This document shows positions 22,826-30,971 of a stretch of DNA of 32,165 bases, one piece after another (position 1 is the stretch's first letter; each line of letters opens with the position of its first letter). Source of the stretch: Myxococcota bacterium (GTDB lineage Bacteria > Myxococcota_A > Polyangia > JAAYKL01); contig JALOQD010000010.1 of the NCBI GenBank assembly GCA_025453525.1, forward strand, positions 1 to 32,165. Reading direction: 5' to 3'. A program made the translations under genes and the position numbers. The notes under the pieces were generated by a model. The model saw nothing but the letters and a program-made list of their open reading frames with translations. It was not told where the DNA came from and ran no database searches.

Positions 22826-23446
22826 ATGCCAGACCGCACGCTCGCGCTCCTCAGCGTTTCCGACAAAACCGGGATCGAGTTCCTCGCTAGGGGTCTTTCG
22901 GACCTCGGGTTCGAGATCCTTTCCACTGGCGGCACGGCCAAGGCCCTGTCGTCGGCCGGCATCCCGATTACCAAGGTGAGCGACTACACAGGATTCCCCG
23001 AGATCATGGATGGCCGCGTCAAGACCTTGCATCCCAAGATCCACGGCGGCATCCTGGCCCGCGACATTGCGGACCACAATTCCGATCTCAAGAAGATCGG
23101 TGGCCGCCTCATCAGCCTGGTGGCCGTGAACCTCTACCCGTTCGAGCGCACGGCGTCCATCCCGTCCTCCACGCTGTTCGACCTCGTGGAGCAGACAGAC
23201 GTCGGCGGCCCGTGCATGCTGCGGGCTTCGGCCAAGAATTTCGAGCGCGTCACGGTGATCTGCGACCCCAAGGACTACGAAAATCTCTTGTGGCACTTGG
23301 CGCGCGGTCCGCAGGTGCCCCTTGACCTGCGATTCGAGCTGGCGCTCAAGGCCTTTGCCCACACGGCCGCCTACGACGCGGCCATCGTGCGGATCTTGAG
23401 CGAGTTCGACGTTCACACGGGTAGGCGCCAGGGAGGCGCGAAATGA
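22826..23446 (+). CDS. purH: IMP cyclohydrolase (PurH N-terminal domain only)
   Basis: This 206-residue protein matches the N-terminal IMP cyclohydrolase domain of bifunctional PurH: LLSVSDKTGIEFLARGL, ILSTGGTAKAL, GGR-type DGRVKTLHPKIHGGILARD, NLYPFERT, DIGG-like DVGGPCMLRASAKNF and the end AFAHTAAYDAAIV. It should close FAICAR to IMP, the last step of purine synthesis. The AICAR formyltransferase domain (about 320 residues in full PurH) is absent: the frame stops at the domain edge and overlaps purD by four bases (ATGA). The formyl transfer must therefore be encoded elsewhere. This is a natural split rather than a recent truncation, since the overlap is clean. Confidence 0.92.
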   Translation: MPDRTLALLSVSDKTGIEFLARGLSDLGFEILSTGGTAKALSSAGIPITKVSDYTGFPEIMDGRVKTLHPKIHGGILARDIADHNSDLKKIGGRLISLVAVNLYPFERTASIPSSTLFDLVEQTDVGGPCMLRASAKNFERVTVICDPKDYENLLWHLARGPQVPLDLRFELALKAFAHTAAYDAAIVRILSEFDVHTGRRQGGAK

Positions 23447-24714
23447 AGGTCCTCGTCGTGGGCAGCGGTGGCCGCGAGCACGCCCTGTGCTGGAAGATCG
23501 CCCTCAGCCCCCTAGTGACCGAGGTCATCGCGGCTCCGGGCAATGCGGGCATCGCTCTCCGAGCGCGGTGCGTGGACGTGGCTGCCGAGAACGTCGAGGG
23601 ACTGCTCGAGCTCGCGCTGCGGGAAAAAGTCGATCTCGTGGTCGTGGGACCCGAGGCGCCTCTCGTGGCCGGGCTCGCCGACCGATTGCGCGAGCGCGGC
23701 ATCCCTGTGTTCGGGCCGAGCGCACAGGCGGCGCAGCTCGAGGGGAGCAAAACCTTTTCCAAGGAGCTGATGCAGCGCCACGGCATCCCCACGGCGGCCT
23801 TTTCCACTCATCGAGACCTCGACTCGGCGCTCAAAGCCGTGGAGCGGTTCGAGGGGCAATGCGTGGTCAAAGCCGATGGGCTCGCCGCGGGCAAGGGCGT
23901 GGTCGTGTGCTCGAGTCTTGACGAGGCTCGCTCTGCGGTCAGGGCAATGCTGCAGGACAAGGCGTTCGGGGAAGCGGGCGGTACGGTGGTCGTGGAGGAG
24001 TTGCTGCGCGGCGAAGAGGCGAGCGTGCTCGCCATCACCGACGGCAAACGCGTCTTACCCCTTGTCGCGGCGCAGGATCACAAGGCCGCGTATGACGGAG
24101 ATACCGGACCCAACACCGGCGGCATGGGCGCCTATGCGCCCGCACCAGTGGTCACTTCGGCGCTCATGGCGAGGGTGCAGCGCGAGGTGCTCGAAGCGAC
24201 CGTGCAGGCCATGGCCAAGGAGGGACGGCCCTTTAGCGGGCTGCTCTACGCTGGCCTGATGATCGAACGCGGCCAGCCCAAGGTGCTGGAGTTCAACGTG
24301 CGCTTCGGCGATCCCGAGTGTCAGCCACTTTTGGCGCTCATGAAGGACGACCTCGTGCCCCTATTGCTCGGAGCTGCGAGCGGTCATCTCGAGCAGGACC
24401 ACATCGCGTTTCACGATGGGGCGACGATGTGCGTGGTGCTGGCAGCAGGGGGCTATCCTGGACCCTACGCCAAGGGGCAGCCGATTCGCGGCCTGGACGA
24501 GGCGGCGAAGGTCGAGGGCGCCCTCGTCTTTCACGCAGGCACCCGGCTCGAGGGGAGCAAGGTCATCGCGGCCGGTGGCCGGGTGCTCGGAGTTGTCGGA
24601 CGTGGGAAGACCTACGAGGAAGCGGCGCGCATCGCCTATGCCTGCGCCGACAAGATTCAATGGGAAGGCATGCGCATGCGGCGGGACATCGGCCACCGCG
24701 TGCTTTCGAAATAA
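23443..24714 (+). CDS. purD: Phosphoribosylamine-glycine ligase
   Basis: This 423-residue enzyme is of normal length for PurD. It ligates glycine to phosphoribosylamine using ATP. Motifs: start [67 protein letters not shown] (ATP-grasp lysine strand), [44 protein letters not shown] and a C-terminal [17 protein letters not shown]. All are intact, so it should be active. Its start overlaps the purH stop, and purE follows after 17 bases. Confidence 0.97.
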   Translation: MKVLVVGSGGREHALCWKIALSPLVTEVIAAPGNAGIALRARCVDVAAENVEGLLELALREKVDLVVVGPEAPLVAGLADRLRERGIPVFGPSAQAAQLEGSKTFSKELMQRHGIPTAAFSTHRDLDSALKAVERFEGQCVVKADGLAAGKGVVVCSSLDEARSAVRAMLQDKAFGEAGGTVVVEELLRGEEASVLAITDGKRVLPLVAAQDHKAAYDGDTGPNTGGMGAYAPAPVVTSALMARVQREVLEATVQAMAKEGRPFSGLLYAGLMIERGQPKVLEFNVRFGDPECQPLLALMKDDLVPLLLGAASGHLEQDHIAFHDGATMCVVLAAGGYPGPYAKGQPIRGLDEAAKVEGALVFHAGTRLEGSKVIAAGGRVLGVVGRGKTYEEAARIAYACADKIQWEGMRMRRDIGHRVLSK

Positions 24715-24731
24715 AAAAAGGAGTTGAAAGA

Positions 24732-25238
24732 ATGACCAGGAAGCACGTCCTCATCGTGATGGGTAGCGAGAATGATTTTCTTAAGGTCGAGCCAGCGGTT
24801 AAGATTTTGCGCGACCTCGACGTCGATGTACGAGTCACCGTGGCCTCGGCCCACCGCTCTCCGCAGAGGGCTGCGCAGGTCGCTAGGTCCGCACGAGGCG
24901 ATGGAGCCGGTGCGATCATCGCCGCTGCAGGAGGGGCTGCTCACCTCGCGGGCGCCATGGCTGCCAATACCACGCTGCCGGTCATCGCCCTGCCCATCTG
25001 CGTCGGCACTCTCGGAGGCCTCGACGCGCTGCTCTCGGCCGTGCAGATGCCCGGAGGCGTGCCCATCGCTTCGGTGGGCGTGGACGGCGCCAAGAACGCG
25101 GCGCTCCTTTGCGCTGCCATCCTCGGTGCGTATGAAGAGCCCGTGGCCACCCGCCTCGAACAGCAGCGCGCTGACCAGGCCAAGGCAGTCGAGAAGTCAG
25201 ACTGCCGGGTGCAAGAGCAGCTCTCCAAGAACGGTTGA
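24732..25238 (+). CDS. purE: N5-carboxyaminoimidazole ribonucleotide mutase
   Basis: The track frame starts inside purD as a shadow. The real start is the ATG at 24732 with SD AAGGAG, giving 168 residues. Signature strands: VLIVMGSENDF, VRVTVASAHRSPQRAAQ, IIAAAGGAAHLAGAMAANTTLPVIALP, LLSAVQMPGGVPIASVGVDGAKNAALL. This is the class I PurE pattern, which shifts the carboxyl of N5-CAIR to CAIR. purK is not adjacent. The C-terminal tail after residue 150 is charged and longer than the core. Confidence 0.95.
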   Translation: MTRKHVLIVMGSENDFLKVEPAVKILRDLDVDVRVTVASAHRSPQRAAQVARSARGDGAGAIIAAAGGAAHLAGAMAANTTLPVIALPICVGTLGGLDALLSAVQMPGGVPIASVGVDGAKNAALLCAAILGAYEEPVATRLEQQRADQAKAVEKSDCRVQEQLSKNG

Positions 25239-25246
25239 GAGCGCCC

Positions 25247-25615
25247 ATGGGCTTTGAACAGCTTGCCATTGTCGGCGTGATCGTCTGCGGGACCATCGCT
25301 CTTCTCGCGTTTTTCAATACCCTCAAGATCTCGCGACAGCTGGGGCGAAAGGGGCCTGCTCGGCGGGCGCGCCGCCTTGTGGGAACACCCGAGGGAGCCA
25401 CTGCCGCTGCGCGCAGCATCGTCGAGGAGTTGGTGCGCAACCACGGTCCACAGGTGGAAGAGGCCAAGGCCGGAGGGCCAGCCGGACGAGAGCTAACTGA
25501 GGCGATAGAAGAAGCCAGAACCTACTACTTGAGTCGTGTCGAGGCGCGGTACAAACCCGTGTTTCACGATGTGCTCGATGAGCTGGTGTTAGGAAAAAAG
25601 GAGAGCTCCACATGA
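25247..25615 (+). CDS. Small single-pass membrane protein, unknown
   Basis: This protein has 122 residues from the ATG at 25247; the track's earlier TTG is not needed. An N-terminal helix (LAIVGVIVCGTIALLAFFNTL) anchors it, with a strongly basic stretch after it (KISRQLGRKGPARRARRLV), so the C-terminal part is likely cytoplasmic. The rest is helical and charged (ELTEAIEEARTYYLSRVEARYKPVFHDVLDELV). The family is not recognised. It lies 8 bases after purE and its stop overlaps the next start, so it is probably co-transcribed with both. Confidence 0.7.
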   Translation: MGFEQLAIVGVIVCGTIALLAFFNTLKISRQLGRKGPARRARRLVGTPEGATAAARSIVEELVRNHGPQVEEAKAGGPAGRELTEAIEEARTYYLSRVEARYKPVFHDVLDELVLGKKESST

Positions 25616-26274
25616 AGACCACAAGTGTTGTTGCGATGATTCTCGGTGCCTTTTTCCTTGGTAGCTGCGGCGAGACGCTGAGCACCGATACCGACGCTCA
25701 GGACACGGAGACCACTGCAGGCGAGGGCGAAGGTGAGGGCGAGGGCGAGGGCGAATACCGCGGTCTCGGAGCGGCGTGTCACTGCGACGGAGACAATTGC
25801 CAACAGATGGGTGGCGTCGAGATCCCCAATGCGTCCACCATCGTCGGGTGCGAGGATGTGCCGACGAACGTGACTGGCGCCGCGCTCGTCTGCTTGCGCA
25901 CCTACGAAGGCGATCTGGCCAACGACACCTACTTTGCCAATGGCTACTGCGGTCTCATGGCCACCAAGTGCGAGGGCAACCCGATCATCTGCGGCTCTGC
26001 GGTGTTTGGCAACTACGACCAACTCACGGCTTGTCCCACGGGTTCGGTGAGGCTCGAGACCGAGGTGGAGGTCACGGTGGCCAGCACCCTCAAGGCCACG
26101 ATGAGCAATAGGATCTGTGTGCGTGGGTGCACGGCCGAAGGCCAGTGCCGCGAGGGCGAGACCGACGCCAAGCTCGAGGAGGCGACGCAGTATGAGTGCC
26201 TCGACCACGAAGGCGACCGGTTCTGCTACGATCCACGGAGTCTGCCCACGACTTACGACTCCACGGCATACTGA
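25612..26274 (+). CDS. Cys-rich lipoprotein with Gly-Glu repeat linker
   Basis: This 220-residue protein has a signal peptide with a lipobox (LGSC). A low-complexity Thr/Asp/Glu stretch follows, with a GEGEGEGEGEGE linker at residues about 37-48. The mature domain is Cys-rich (CHCDGDNCQQMGG, CEDVP, CLRTYEGDL, CGLMATKCEGNPIICG and CTAEGQCREG), so it folds with disulfides outside the cytoplasm. SD AAGGAGAGCTCC precedes the ATG. The linker suggests a folded domain held away from the membrane. No family recognised. Confidence 0.85.
   Translation: MKTTSVVAMILGAFFLGSCGETLSTDTDAQDTETTAGEGEGEGEGEGEYRGLGAACHCDGDNCQQMGGVEIPNASTIVGCEDVPTNVTGAALVCLRTYEGDLANDTYFANGYCGLMATKCEGNPIICGSAVFGNYDQLTACPTGSVRLETEVEVTVASTLKATMSNRICVRGCTAEGQCREGETDAKLEEATQYECLDHEGDRFCYDPRSLPTTYDSTAY
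25720..25755 (+). repeat. Six GGN-GAR units coding a Gly-Glu linker
   Basis: Tandem hexanucleotide units (mainly GGCGAG) encode (Gly-Glu)6 in the lipoprotein. Changes by whole units keep the frame, so they only alter linker length. Confidence 0.85.
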
Positions 26275-26301
26275 GAACCCCGCAGCCTTTTAAGGAGGCC
26301 C

Positions 26302-28110
26302 ATGCGCACCCACAGCGTCACTTTGGAAGAGCTCCTCTCCTACCTTATCGAGGACGGGCTCCTCTCGCAGGAACAGGCGGCCGAGGTGCGGGTCCGCGCA
26401 GATGCGCAGGCGGCCAGGCTCACTATTGCAGCGGGCCGCCAGGCTCGCCAACGGTCTGCGGCCGCGCCCAGTTACGCCGAGGTCGTGGCGTCGTTTCGCT
26501 TGAACGAAGGCGGCGAGGCTTCGCGACCGCTCCTCGAGGAGGACCGCATTGTCCGCTGCCTTTCGGCCCATGTGGACGTGCCCTACGAGAAGCTCGATCC
26601 GCTGAAGCTCGACGCGCAACTCATCACGTCCACGGTGTCCTTGCCCTTTGCCCGGCGCACTTCGGTGCTGCCCTTGCGGCGCCAGCTCGACACCCTGGTC
26701 GTGGCGGCATCGGATCCGTTCGATGCGCATCTCGTCGACGAACTGACGAGACTCGTCAGTTGCAAGGTGCAGATGGTGCTCTCGGCTCGTAGCGACATTC
26801 AGCGCCACATCACAGAGGTCTACGGCTTCAAGCGCTCAGTGGCGCGGGCCGCGGTGGAGATGGCTCCCTCGGTGGATCTGGGTAACCTCGAGCAGCTCGT
26901 CCGCCTTGGAAAGATGGAGGAGCTCGAGGCCACGGACCGCCACGTCATCAGCGCTGTGGATTACTTGCTCCACTACGCTTTCGACCAGAGAGCCTCGGAC
27001 ATTCATATCGAGCCCAAACGCGAGACCTGTCAGATTCGCATGCGTATCGACGGCGTGCTTCACGACATCTACAGCATCCCGCGGGCCGTGCATCCGGCGA
27101 TCGTCAATCGCATCAAGACGCTGTCGCGCCTCGATCTCGCCGAACGGCGGCGACCCCAAGACGGTCGATTCAAGACGCACAAGGAGAACGAAGAAGTGGA
27201 GATGAGGGTTTCCACTCTGCCCGTGGCGTTTGGCGAAAAAGTCGTGGTGCGCATTTTCGATCCCGGACTCCTCATTCAGGACGTCGTTGATCTCGGTTTC
27301 GAGCCAGAAGGCCATCGCCGTTTCATCGAGCTCGTGTCCCGGCCGAGCGGCCTCGTGCTCATCACGGGTCCCACTGGTTCGGGCAAGACGACGACCCTGT
27401 ACTCCGCGCTCAAGTGGCTGGCCTCGCCGGAGATCAATATCACCACCATCGAAGACCCCATCGAGATGGTGGTCGACACCTTCAATCAGATCGCTGTCCA
27501 GCCCAAGATCGGCCTGGACTTTGCCGAGGCTCTGCGGCATGTGCTGCGCCAGGATCCCGACATCATCATGGTCGGCGAGATCCGCGATCCCGAGACCGCG
27601 AGCCAGGCGCTACAGGCAGCGCTCACTGGACACTTGGTGCTCGCGACTCTCCATACAAACGATACGGCCACTTCGGTCACGCGGCTGCTCGAGCTCGGTC
27701 TCAATCCATACGTCGTGGCTTCGACCCTGGCCGGAGTCGTGGCCCAGAGATTGGTGCGCAAGGTGTGCGACTCGTGCCGTGCCGAGGTAGAGCTTTCCCC
27801 TGAGCAGATCGCGACCCTCAACATCGAGCTGCCGCCCGAGCGGGAGTCGTCTCTTCGCGCCTATGAGGGTCAGGGTTGCGTGCGGTGCCGCGGCACTGGG
27901 CTCTACGGTCGAACAGGTGTGTTCGAGCTGTTGCGGGTGACCGACTCCATCCGCAAGCTGGTGCTGGATCGGGCCGACGCGGTGGCCATCGGCAGGGCGG
28001 CTCGAGCGGACGGAACGTGGAACCTGCGTGAGGACGCTGTGCGCAAGCTCGCGCTCGGTATCACCTCTCTCAGCGAGGTCATGAGGGTCACGCTCGATGA
28101 GGATCGATAG
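26302..28110 (+). CDS. GspE/PilB-type secretion ATPase
   Basis: This 602-residue protein has a strong SD (AAGGAGGCCC). The N-terminus (residues 5-170) is an MshEN-like region (VTLEELLSYLIEDGLLSQEQAAEV; LVVAASDPFDAHLVDELTRL). Then comes the ATPase core: ASDIHIEPKRET (Asp box), Walker A GPTGSGKTT (356-364), TIEDPIEMV, a Walker B-like IIMVGEIRDPETA, and the His box LATLHTNDT. A C-terminal zinc motif has CDSCRAE and CVRCRGTG. It should be a hexameric motor for a type II secretion system or type IV pilus. No other pil or gsp gene is present here, so it may serve a system elsewhere. Length fits the family. Confidence 0.93.
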   Translation: MRTHSVTLEELLSYLIEDGLLSQEQAAEVRVRADAQAARLTIAAGRQARQRSAAAPSYAEVVASFRLNEGGEASRPLLEEDRIVRCLSAHVDVPYEKLDPLKLDAQLITSTVSLPFARRTSVLPLRRQLDTLVVAASDPFDAHLVDELTRLVSCKVQMVLSARSDIQRHITEVYGFKRSVARAAVEMAPSVDLGNLEQLVRLGKMEELEATDRHVISAVDYLLHYAFDQRASDIHIEPKRETCQIRMRIDGVLHDIYSIPRAVHPAIVNRIKTLSRLDLAERRRPQDGRFKTHKENEEVEMRVSTLPVAFGEKVVVRIFDPGLLIQDVVDLGFEPEGHRRFIELVSRPSGLVLITGPTGSGKTTTLYSALKWLASPEINITTIEDPIEMVVDTFNQIAVQPKIGLDFAEALRHVLRQDPDIIMVGEIRDPETASQALQAALTGHLVLATLHTNDTATSVTRLLELGLNPYVVASTLAGVVAQRLVRKVCDSCRAEVELSPEQIATLNIELPPERESSLRAYEGQGCVRCRGTGLYGRTGVFELLRVTDSIRKLVLDRADAVAIGRAARADGTWNLREDAVRKLALGITSLSEVMRVTLDEDR

Positions 28111-28177
28111 CGGGGTTTTTTGTGACGCGCCCGCCGCATTTTAAGAAAGAATTTTTCCATGGACAGAATATCTGGGG

Positions 28178-28207
28178 TTGCCAGAGGTGCTGGCCGGGTT
28201 TTATAAA
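28178..28207 (+). promoter_or_regulatory. Promoter for the TPR lipoprotein
   Basis: TTGCCA (28178-28183) and TATAAA (28202-28207), 18 bases apart, in a local AT-richer stretch. The expected start of transcription is about 45 bases before the ATG at 28259. Confidence 0.55.
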
Positions 28208-28258
28208 CTTCCAGACAAACTAAAAATGAAGTGTGGACGCACTCCAAAGGAGGAAGTC

Positions 28259-28819
28259 ATGATCAGGCCTGCGCAGCTCGGTTTCATCGGTCTTTTCATC
28301 GCGGCGAGCGCTCTTGGCGCGTGCGGCGGCGGCGTTGACAAACAGGAGGGCACCATCGCGCCTTCTCCCCCCAGTGCTTCTGAGCAGCAGGAGGCCGCGG
28401 GTTACATGGAAAAGGCGGTCCTCGCGGAGTCCGAGGGCGATCTTGCCACCGCGTACGACAGCTACATCCAGGCAGCGACTGTTTTTGACCGAACCGGCGG
28501 CGCTTCTGTCGAACGCGCCGAGGCCCATTTCCTCGCGGCCGAGAAGGCCTTGGCCTTGTCCAAGTTCGAGGAAGCAGTGAAGCACTACGATACCGCTGTC
28601 CAGATCTACCTGCGGTTCGAAGGCAATTCCCAAGCCAAGGCAGCCGTGGCGCTAACCAACATGGGCGCGGCCTACAAAAAGACCGGCCAAAAGGAGAAGG
28701 CGCGCGACTGCTGGACGCGGGCGCTCGAGGTCTATCAGGCTCTGCCCGCTGAGCTTCGCAACAGCGCGAACATCGCCATCCTCGAGCAGAACATCAGAGA
28801 CCTCGATAACAACATCTAG
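28259..28819 (+). CDS. TPR-repeat lipoprotein
   Basis: Start at the ATG at 28259 behind AAAGGAGGAAG, not the track's 28178; 186 residues. A lipoprotein signal ends in LGAC (MIRPAQLGFIGLFIAASALGAC). Then helix pairs typical of TPR: AVLAESEGDLATAYDSYIQAATVFDRTG, FLAAEKALALSKFEEAVKHYDTAVQIYLRFEG and AALTNMGAAYKKTGQKEKARDCWTRALEVYQALP. A role as a periplasmic scaffold or partner-binding lipoprotein is likely; the partner is unknown. Confidence 0.88.
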   Translation: MIRPAQLGFIGLFIAASALGACGGGVDKQEGTIAPSPPSASEQQEAAGYMEKAVLAESEGDLATAYDSYIQAATVFDRTGGASVERAEAHFLAAEKALALSKFEEAVKHYDTAVQIYLRFEGNSQAKAAVALTNMGAAYKKTGQKEKARDCWTRALEVYQALPAELRNSANIAILEQNIRDLDNNI

Positions 28820-28843
28820 CGCTCGTTTTTTGAAAGGAATCCC

Positions 28844-29500
28844 CTACGACCAATCGACCTTGCGCCAGCCGAGCATCTTGGCCATCAGGTGCAGTCGCAA
28901 ATCCGGGTTCACCACCCGAGGGTGTCCCACGCGGCGCAGCATCGGTGCGTCGGAGAAGCTATCGCTGTAGAAATAGGAATCGCAGAGGCTGACACCGTGC
29001 TCTTCTGCCCACGCCTCGGCGAGCCACACCTTGCCTTCGGCATAGCACACAGGAGGGATGGCCTTGCCCGTGAAGCGACCGTCCTTCACTTCGAAATTCG
29101 TGCAGATATAGTCATCGAGGTTGAACTGCCTCGCCGCCGCCCGTGCCTCATGGGCAGAGGCCGAGGTGAGCAGCACCACCTTGTGGCCCTTGGCGCGGTG
29201 CTCATCCACGAAGGGCTGGGCGTTTCTCGGAATGTAATGCCGCAGGGTGTCGTGGAAGAACCCGTGCACTCCCTGCTCGAATTCGGTCTCCACCAGGCCG
29301 ACCATGGTGGAGAGGGCCCGTTCGGCGAGCGTCTGCATGTCTAGGAAGGTGAAGCGATAGAGCAGCGTGTACCATGCGCCTACGAGAGCGTCTCGGCGAG
29401 AGATGAGCCCGAGACTGCGCTGGTGCGTGACCCACAGGCGCATGCTGTTCACGCTGAGCAGTGTTCCGTCCAAATCGAAGAAAGCAGCTACCGAAGTCAT
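28844..29500 (-). CDS. HAD-superfamily phosphatase, subfamily IB
   Basis: I start it at the ATG at 29500 (MTSVAAFFDLDGTL), giving 218 residues; the track's TTG at 29536 or a GTG at 29509 behind AAGGG are alternatives. Motif I FDLDGTLL, motif II VLLTSAS, and motif IV YSDSFSDAPMLRRVG with PRVVNPDLRL match HAD-IB hydrolases related to phosphoserine phosphatase (TIGR01490 type). It likely removes phosphate from a small metabolite; the substrate is unknown. It converges on the TPR lipoprotein with 24 bases between. Confidence 0.88.
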   Translation of the reverse strand: MTSVAAFFDLDGTLLSVNSMRLWVTHQRSLGLISRRDALVGAWYTLLYRFTFLDMQTLAERALSTMVGLVETEFEQGVHGFFHDTLRHYIPRNAQPFVDEHRAKGHKVVLLTSASAHEARAAARQFNLDDYICTNFEVKDGRFTGKAIPPVCYAEGKVWLAEAWAEEHGVSLCDSYFYSDSFSDAPMLRRVGHPRVVNPDLRLHLMAKMLGWRKVDWS

Positions 29501-29571
29501 CGCTGGCACTGTGTCGTCCCTTGGCACATCGTGCAAGAGGGAAAGATCTTACGCAGTGATGTGCAAGAATT

Positions 29572-30840
29572 TCATAGCACCGGACCGGCCTCGATGCAGC
29601 AGCCGGTCACGCAGTAGTAGTCCTTATCGGTGGGGCATTCGGCAGTGGCCTCGCAGGGCGTGACGCCGGCCGGACAGGTGGCATAGCAGCAGCCGCTGAG
29701 GCAGACCTCATTGGCTGTTGCCGAGCAGTCGGCGCTGCCGTTCGGGCAGGAGTCATGGCCAACAGGGCAGTTGCCGACGTCATTGGTGTCGGTGCTGCCT
29801 TGAGTATCGGTGTCGGTGTCTGCCTGCACCCCGCATTCCTCTGCTGGGCGCTGGAAGCCGGCGAAGCAGGTTTCGCCGCAGCTGCAGGGATTTTCGCACT
29901 CTGCGTTGGAGGTGCAGGCCTCGCACAGGCTGCAGTAGAACGGACCGTCGTCGCCGTCCGAGAGGCAGAATTGGCCTGGGTCGCACTCGTCGATGTTAGC
30001 GCAGGAGCAGCCCTCGGTGCTCCCGTTCCCGCAGGCTGGGGAGAAGGCGCAGTTTTCGCCCACCCAGACGTGCTCGCCCGTGCCATTGTGGTTGACGTCT
30101 ACCTCGCAGCAGCCCTTGTTGTCACAGCCGTTGGGGGTGACGTTTTGGCTGGGGTCTTCCTGGTTGCAACAGATGTCGTCGTTGCCCACTCCGCTATTCC
30201 CGTCGAAGGGGCATTCCTTGTTCCCCTTGGAGCCGTTGTTGTCGCCCGGGATACCCGTGGCATAGGTGGCTTCATCGTCGTCGAACGGGCCAAAGCACTG
30301 GAGATCATCTTCATCGTTCTGGCCATCGGTGTCGTTGTCGAGGCCGTCGTCGCAGGCGCATGGATGCTCGGCGCCGCTGTTGGCGTAGTCGCACATGGCC
30401 CCTCCGCCAGAATCGTTGCCACTGTCCGTGTCGTCGCCACAGGGCGGGTCGAGCTGCGCGCAGTCCGGATCGTCGCAATCGACGAGCTCGTCGGAGTCGT
30501 TGTCCATGTGATCCCCGCACACCTCGCCGCAGGCGGGCGAGATGCCCTTGCAAACGGGATCATCGCAGTCGATGAGCAGATCTCCGTTGTCGTCTTTCTC
30601 GTTGACGCAGTCCTCGACGCAGCGCAGCTCCGCGGCGCAGTCGCTGTCCTGGCAGTCCACCTTGCGGTCCAAGTCGTCGTCGATGGCGTTGTCGCAGTCC
30701 TCGGGTTGGGGCTCGAGAGTGGAGGAATCCGTGGTCGTGTCCGACGTTCCCCCTGGGCTCGAGTCACTACACCCCGCGATACAGGCAGTCGCGCAAAGGG
30801 CCATGACCATTGTCCAGGACCAACTCCATATTCTGTTCAT
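29572..30840 (-). CDS. Large Cys- and Asp-repeat lipoprotein
   Basis: This protein has 422 residues from the ATG at 30840, which has a near-perfect SD (AAGGAGGTGTGC). Signal peptide and lipobox IAGC (Cys24). The N-terminal half has four repeats of the type C-x-D-x-x-DND-x-D-x-x-DC-x-D-x-DC (for example CGDHMDNDSDELVDCDD), like Ca-binding Asp-rich motifs common in myxobacterial surface proteins. The C-terminal half has Cys-dense modules (CSLCEACTSNAECENPCSCGETC, then two ending GCC). The protein is probably a disulfide-stabilised, Ca-binding surface lipoprotein. An upstream in-frame ATG at 30903 also has a strong SD (AGGGAGG) and would add 21 residues. Confidence 0.87.
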   Translation of the reverse strand: MNRIWSWSWTMVMALCATACIAGCSDSSPGGTSDTTTDSSTLEPQPEDCDNAIDDDLDRKVDCQDSDCAAELRCVEDCVNEKDDNGDLLIDCDDPVCKGISPACGEVCGDHMDNDSDELVDCDDPDCAQLDPPCGDDTDSGNDSGGGAMCDYANSGAEHPCACDDGLDNDTDGQNDEDDLQCFGPFDDDEATYATGIPGDNNGSKGNKECPFDGNSGVGNDDICCNQEDPSQNVTPNGCDNKGCCEVDVNHNGTGEHVWVGENCAFSPACGNGSTEGCSCANIDECDPGQFCLSDGDDGPFYCSLCEACTSNAECENPCSCGETCFAGFQRPAEECGVQADTDTDTQGSTDTNDVGNCPVGHDSCPNGSADCSATANEVCLSGCCYATCPAGVTPCEATAECPTDKDYYCVTGCCIEAGPVL

Positions 30841-30941
30841 TGCACACCTCCTTAGAGTTTTTCGAATGATTTTTCCTGGGCGTACGATGGGCTTGTCACT
30901 CATGGCAGCCTCCCTGGCGATCGAGCTCTTCGAATATCCCC

Positions 30942-30970
30942 TCTATAGCACGGTCGACCCAGGAGGCGAA
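30942..30970 (-). promoter_or_regulatory. Candidate promoter for the Cys/Asp-repeat lipoprotein
   Basis: On the minus strand TTCGCC, a 17-base gap, then TATAGA (-10, at 30947-30942). The -10 box is good and the -35 is weak. Confidence 0.3.
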
Positions 30971-30971
30971 T

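Noticed and set aside
25720-25755. Possible CRISPR or tandem repeat array
   Set aside because: Only six short coding hexamers with no spacers; they encode the Gly-Glu linker.
28111-28145. Possible terminator after the GspE-like gene (GCGGGG, T-run)
   Set aside because: The T-run comes before the matching CCCGC, so the order is wrong for an intrinsic terminator.
29755-30855. 366-residue plus-strand ORF, Ala/Val rich and membrane-like
   Set aside because: Exact antisense of the Cys/Asp-repeat lipoprotein, whose GTC/GAC codons read as Val on the other strand; no SD or family motif.
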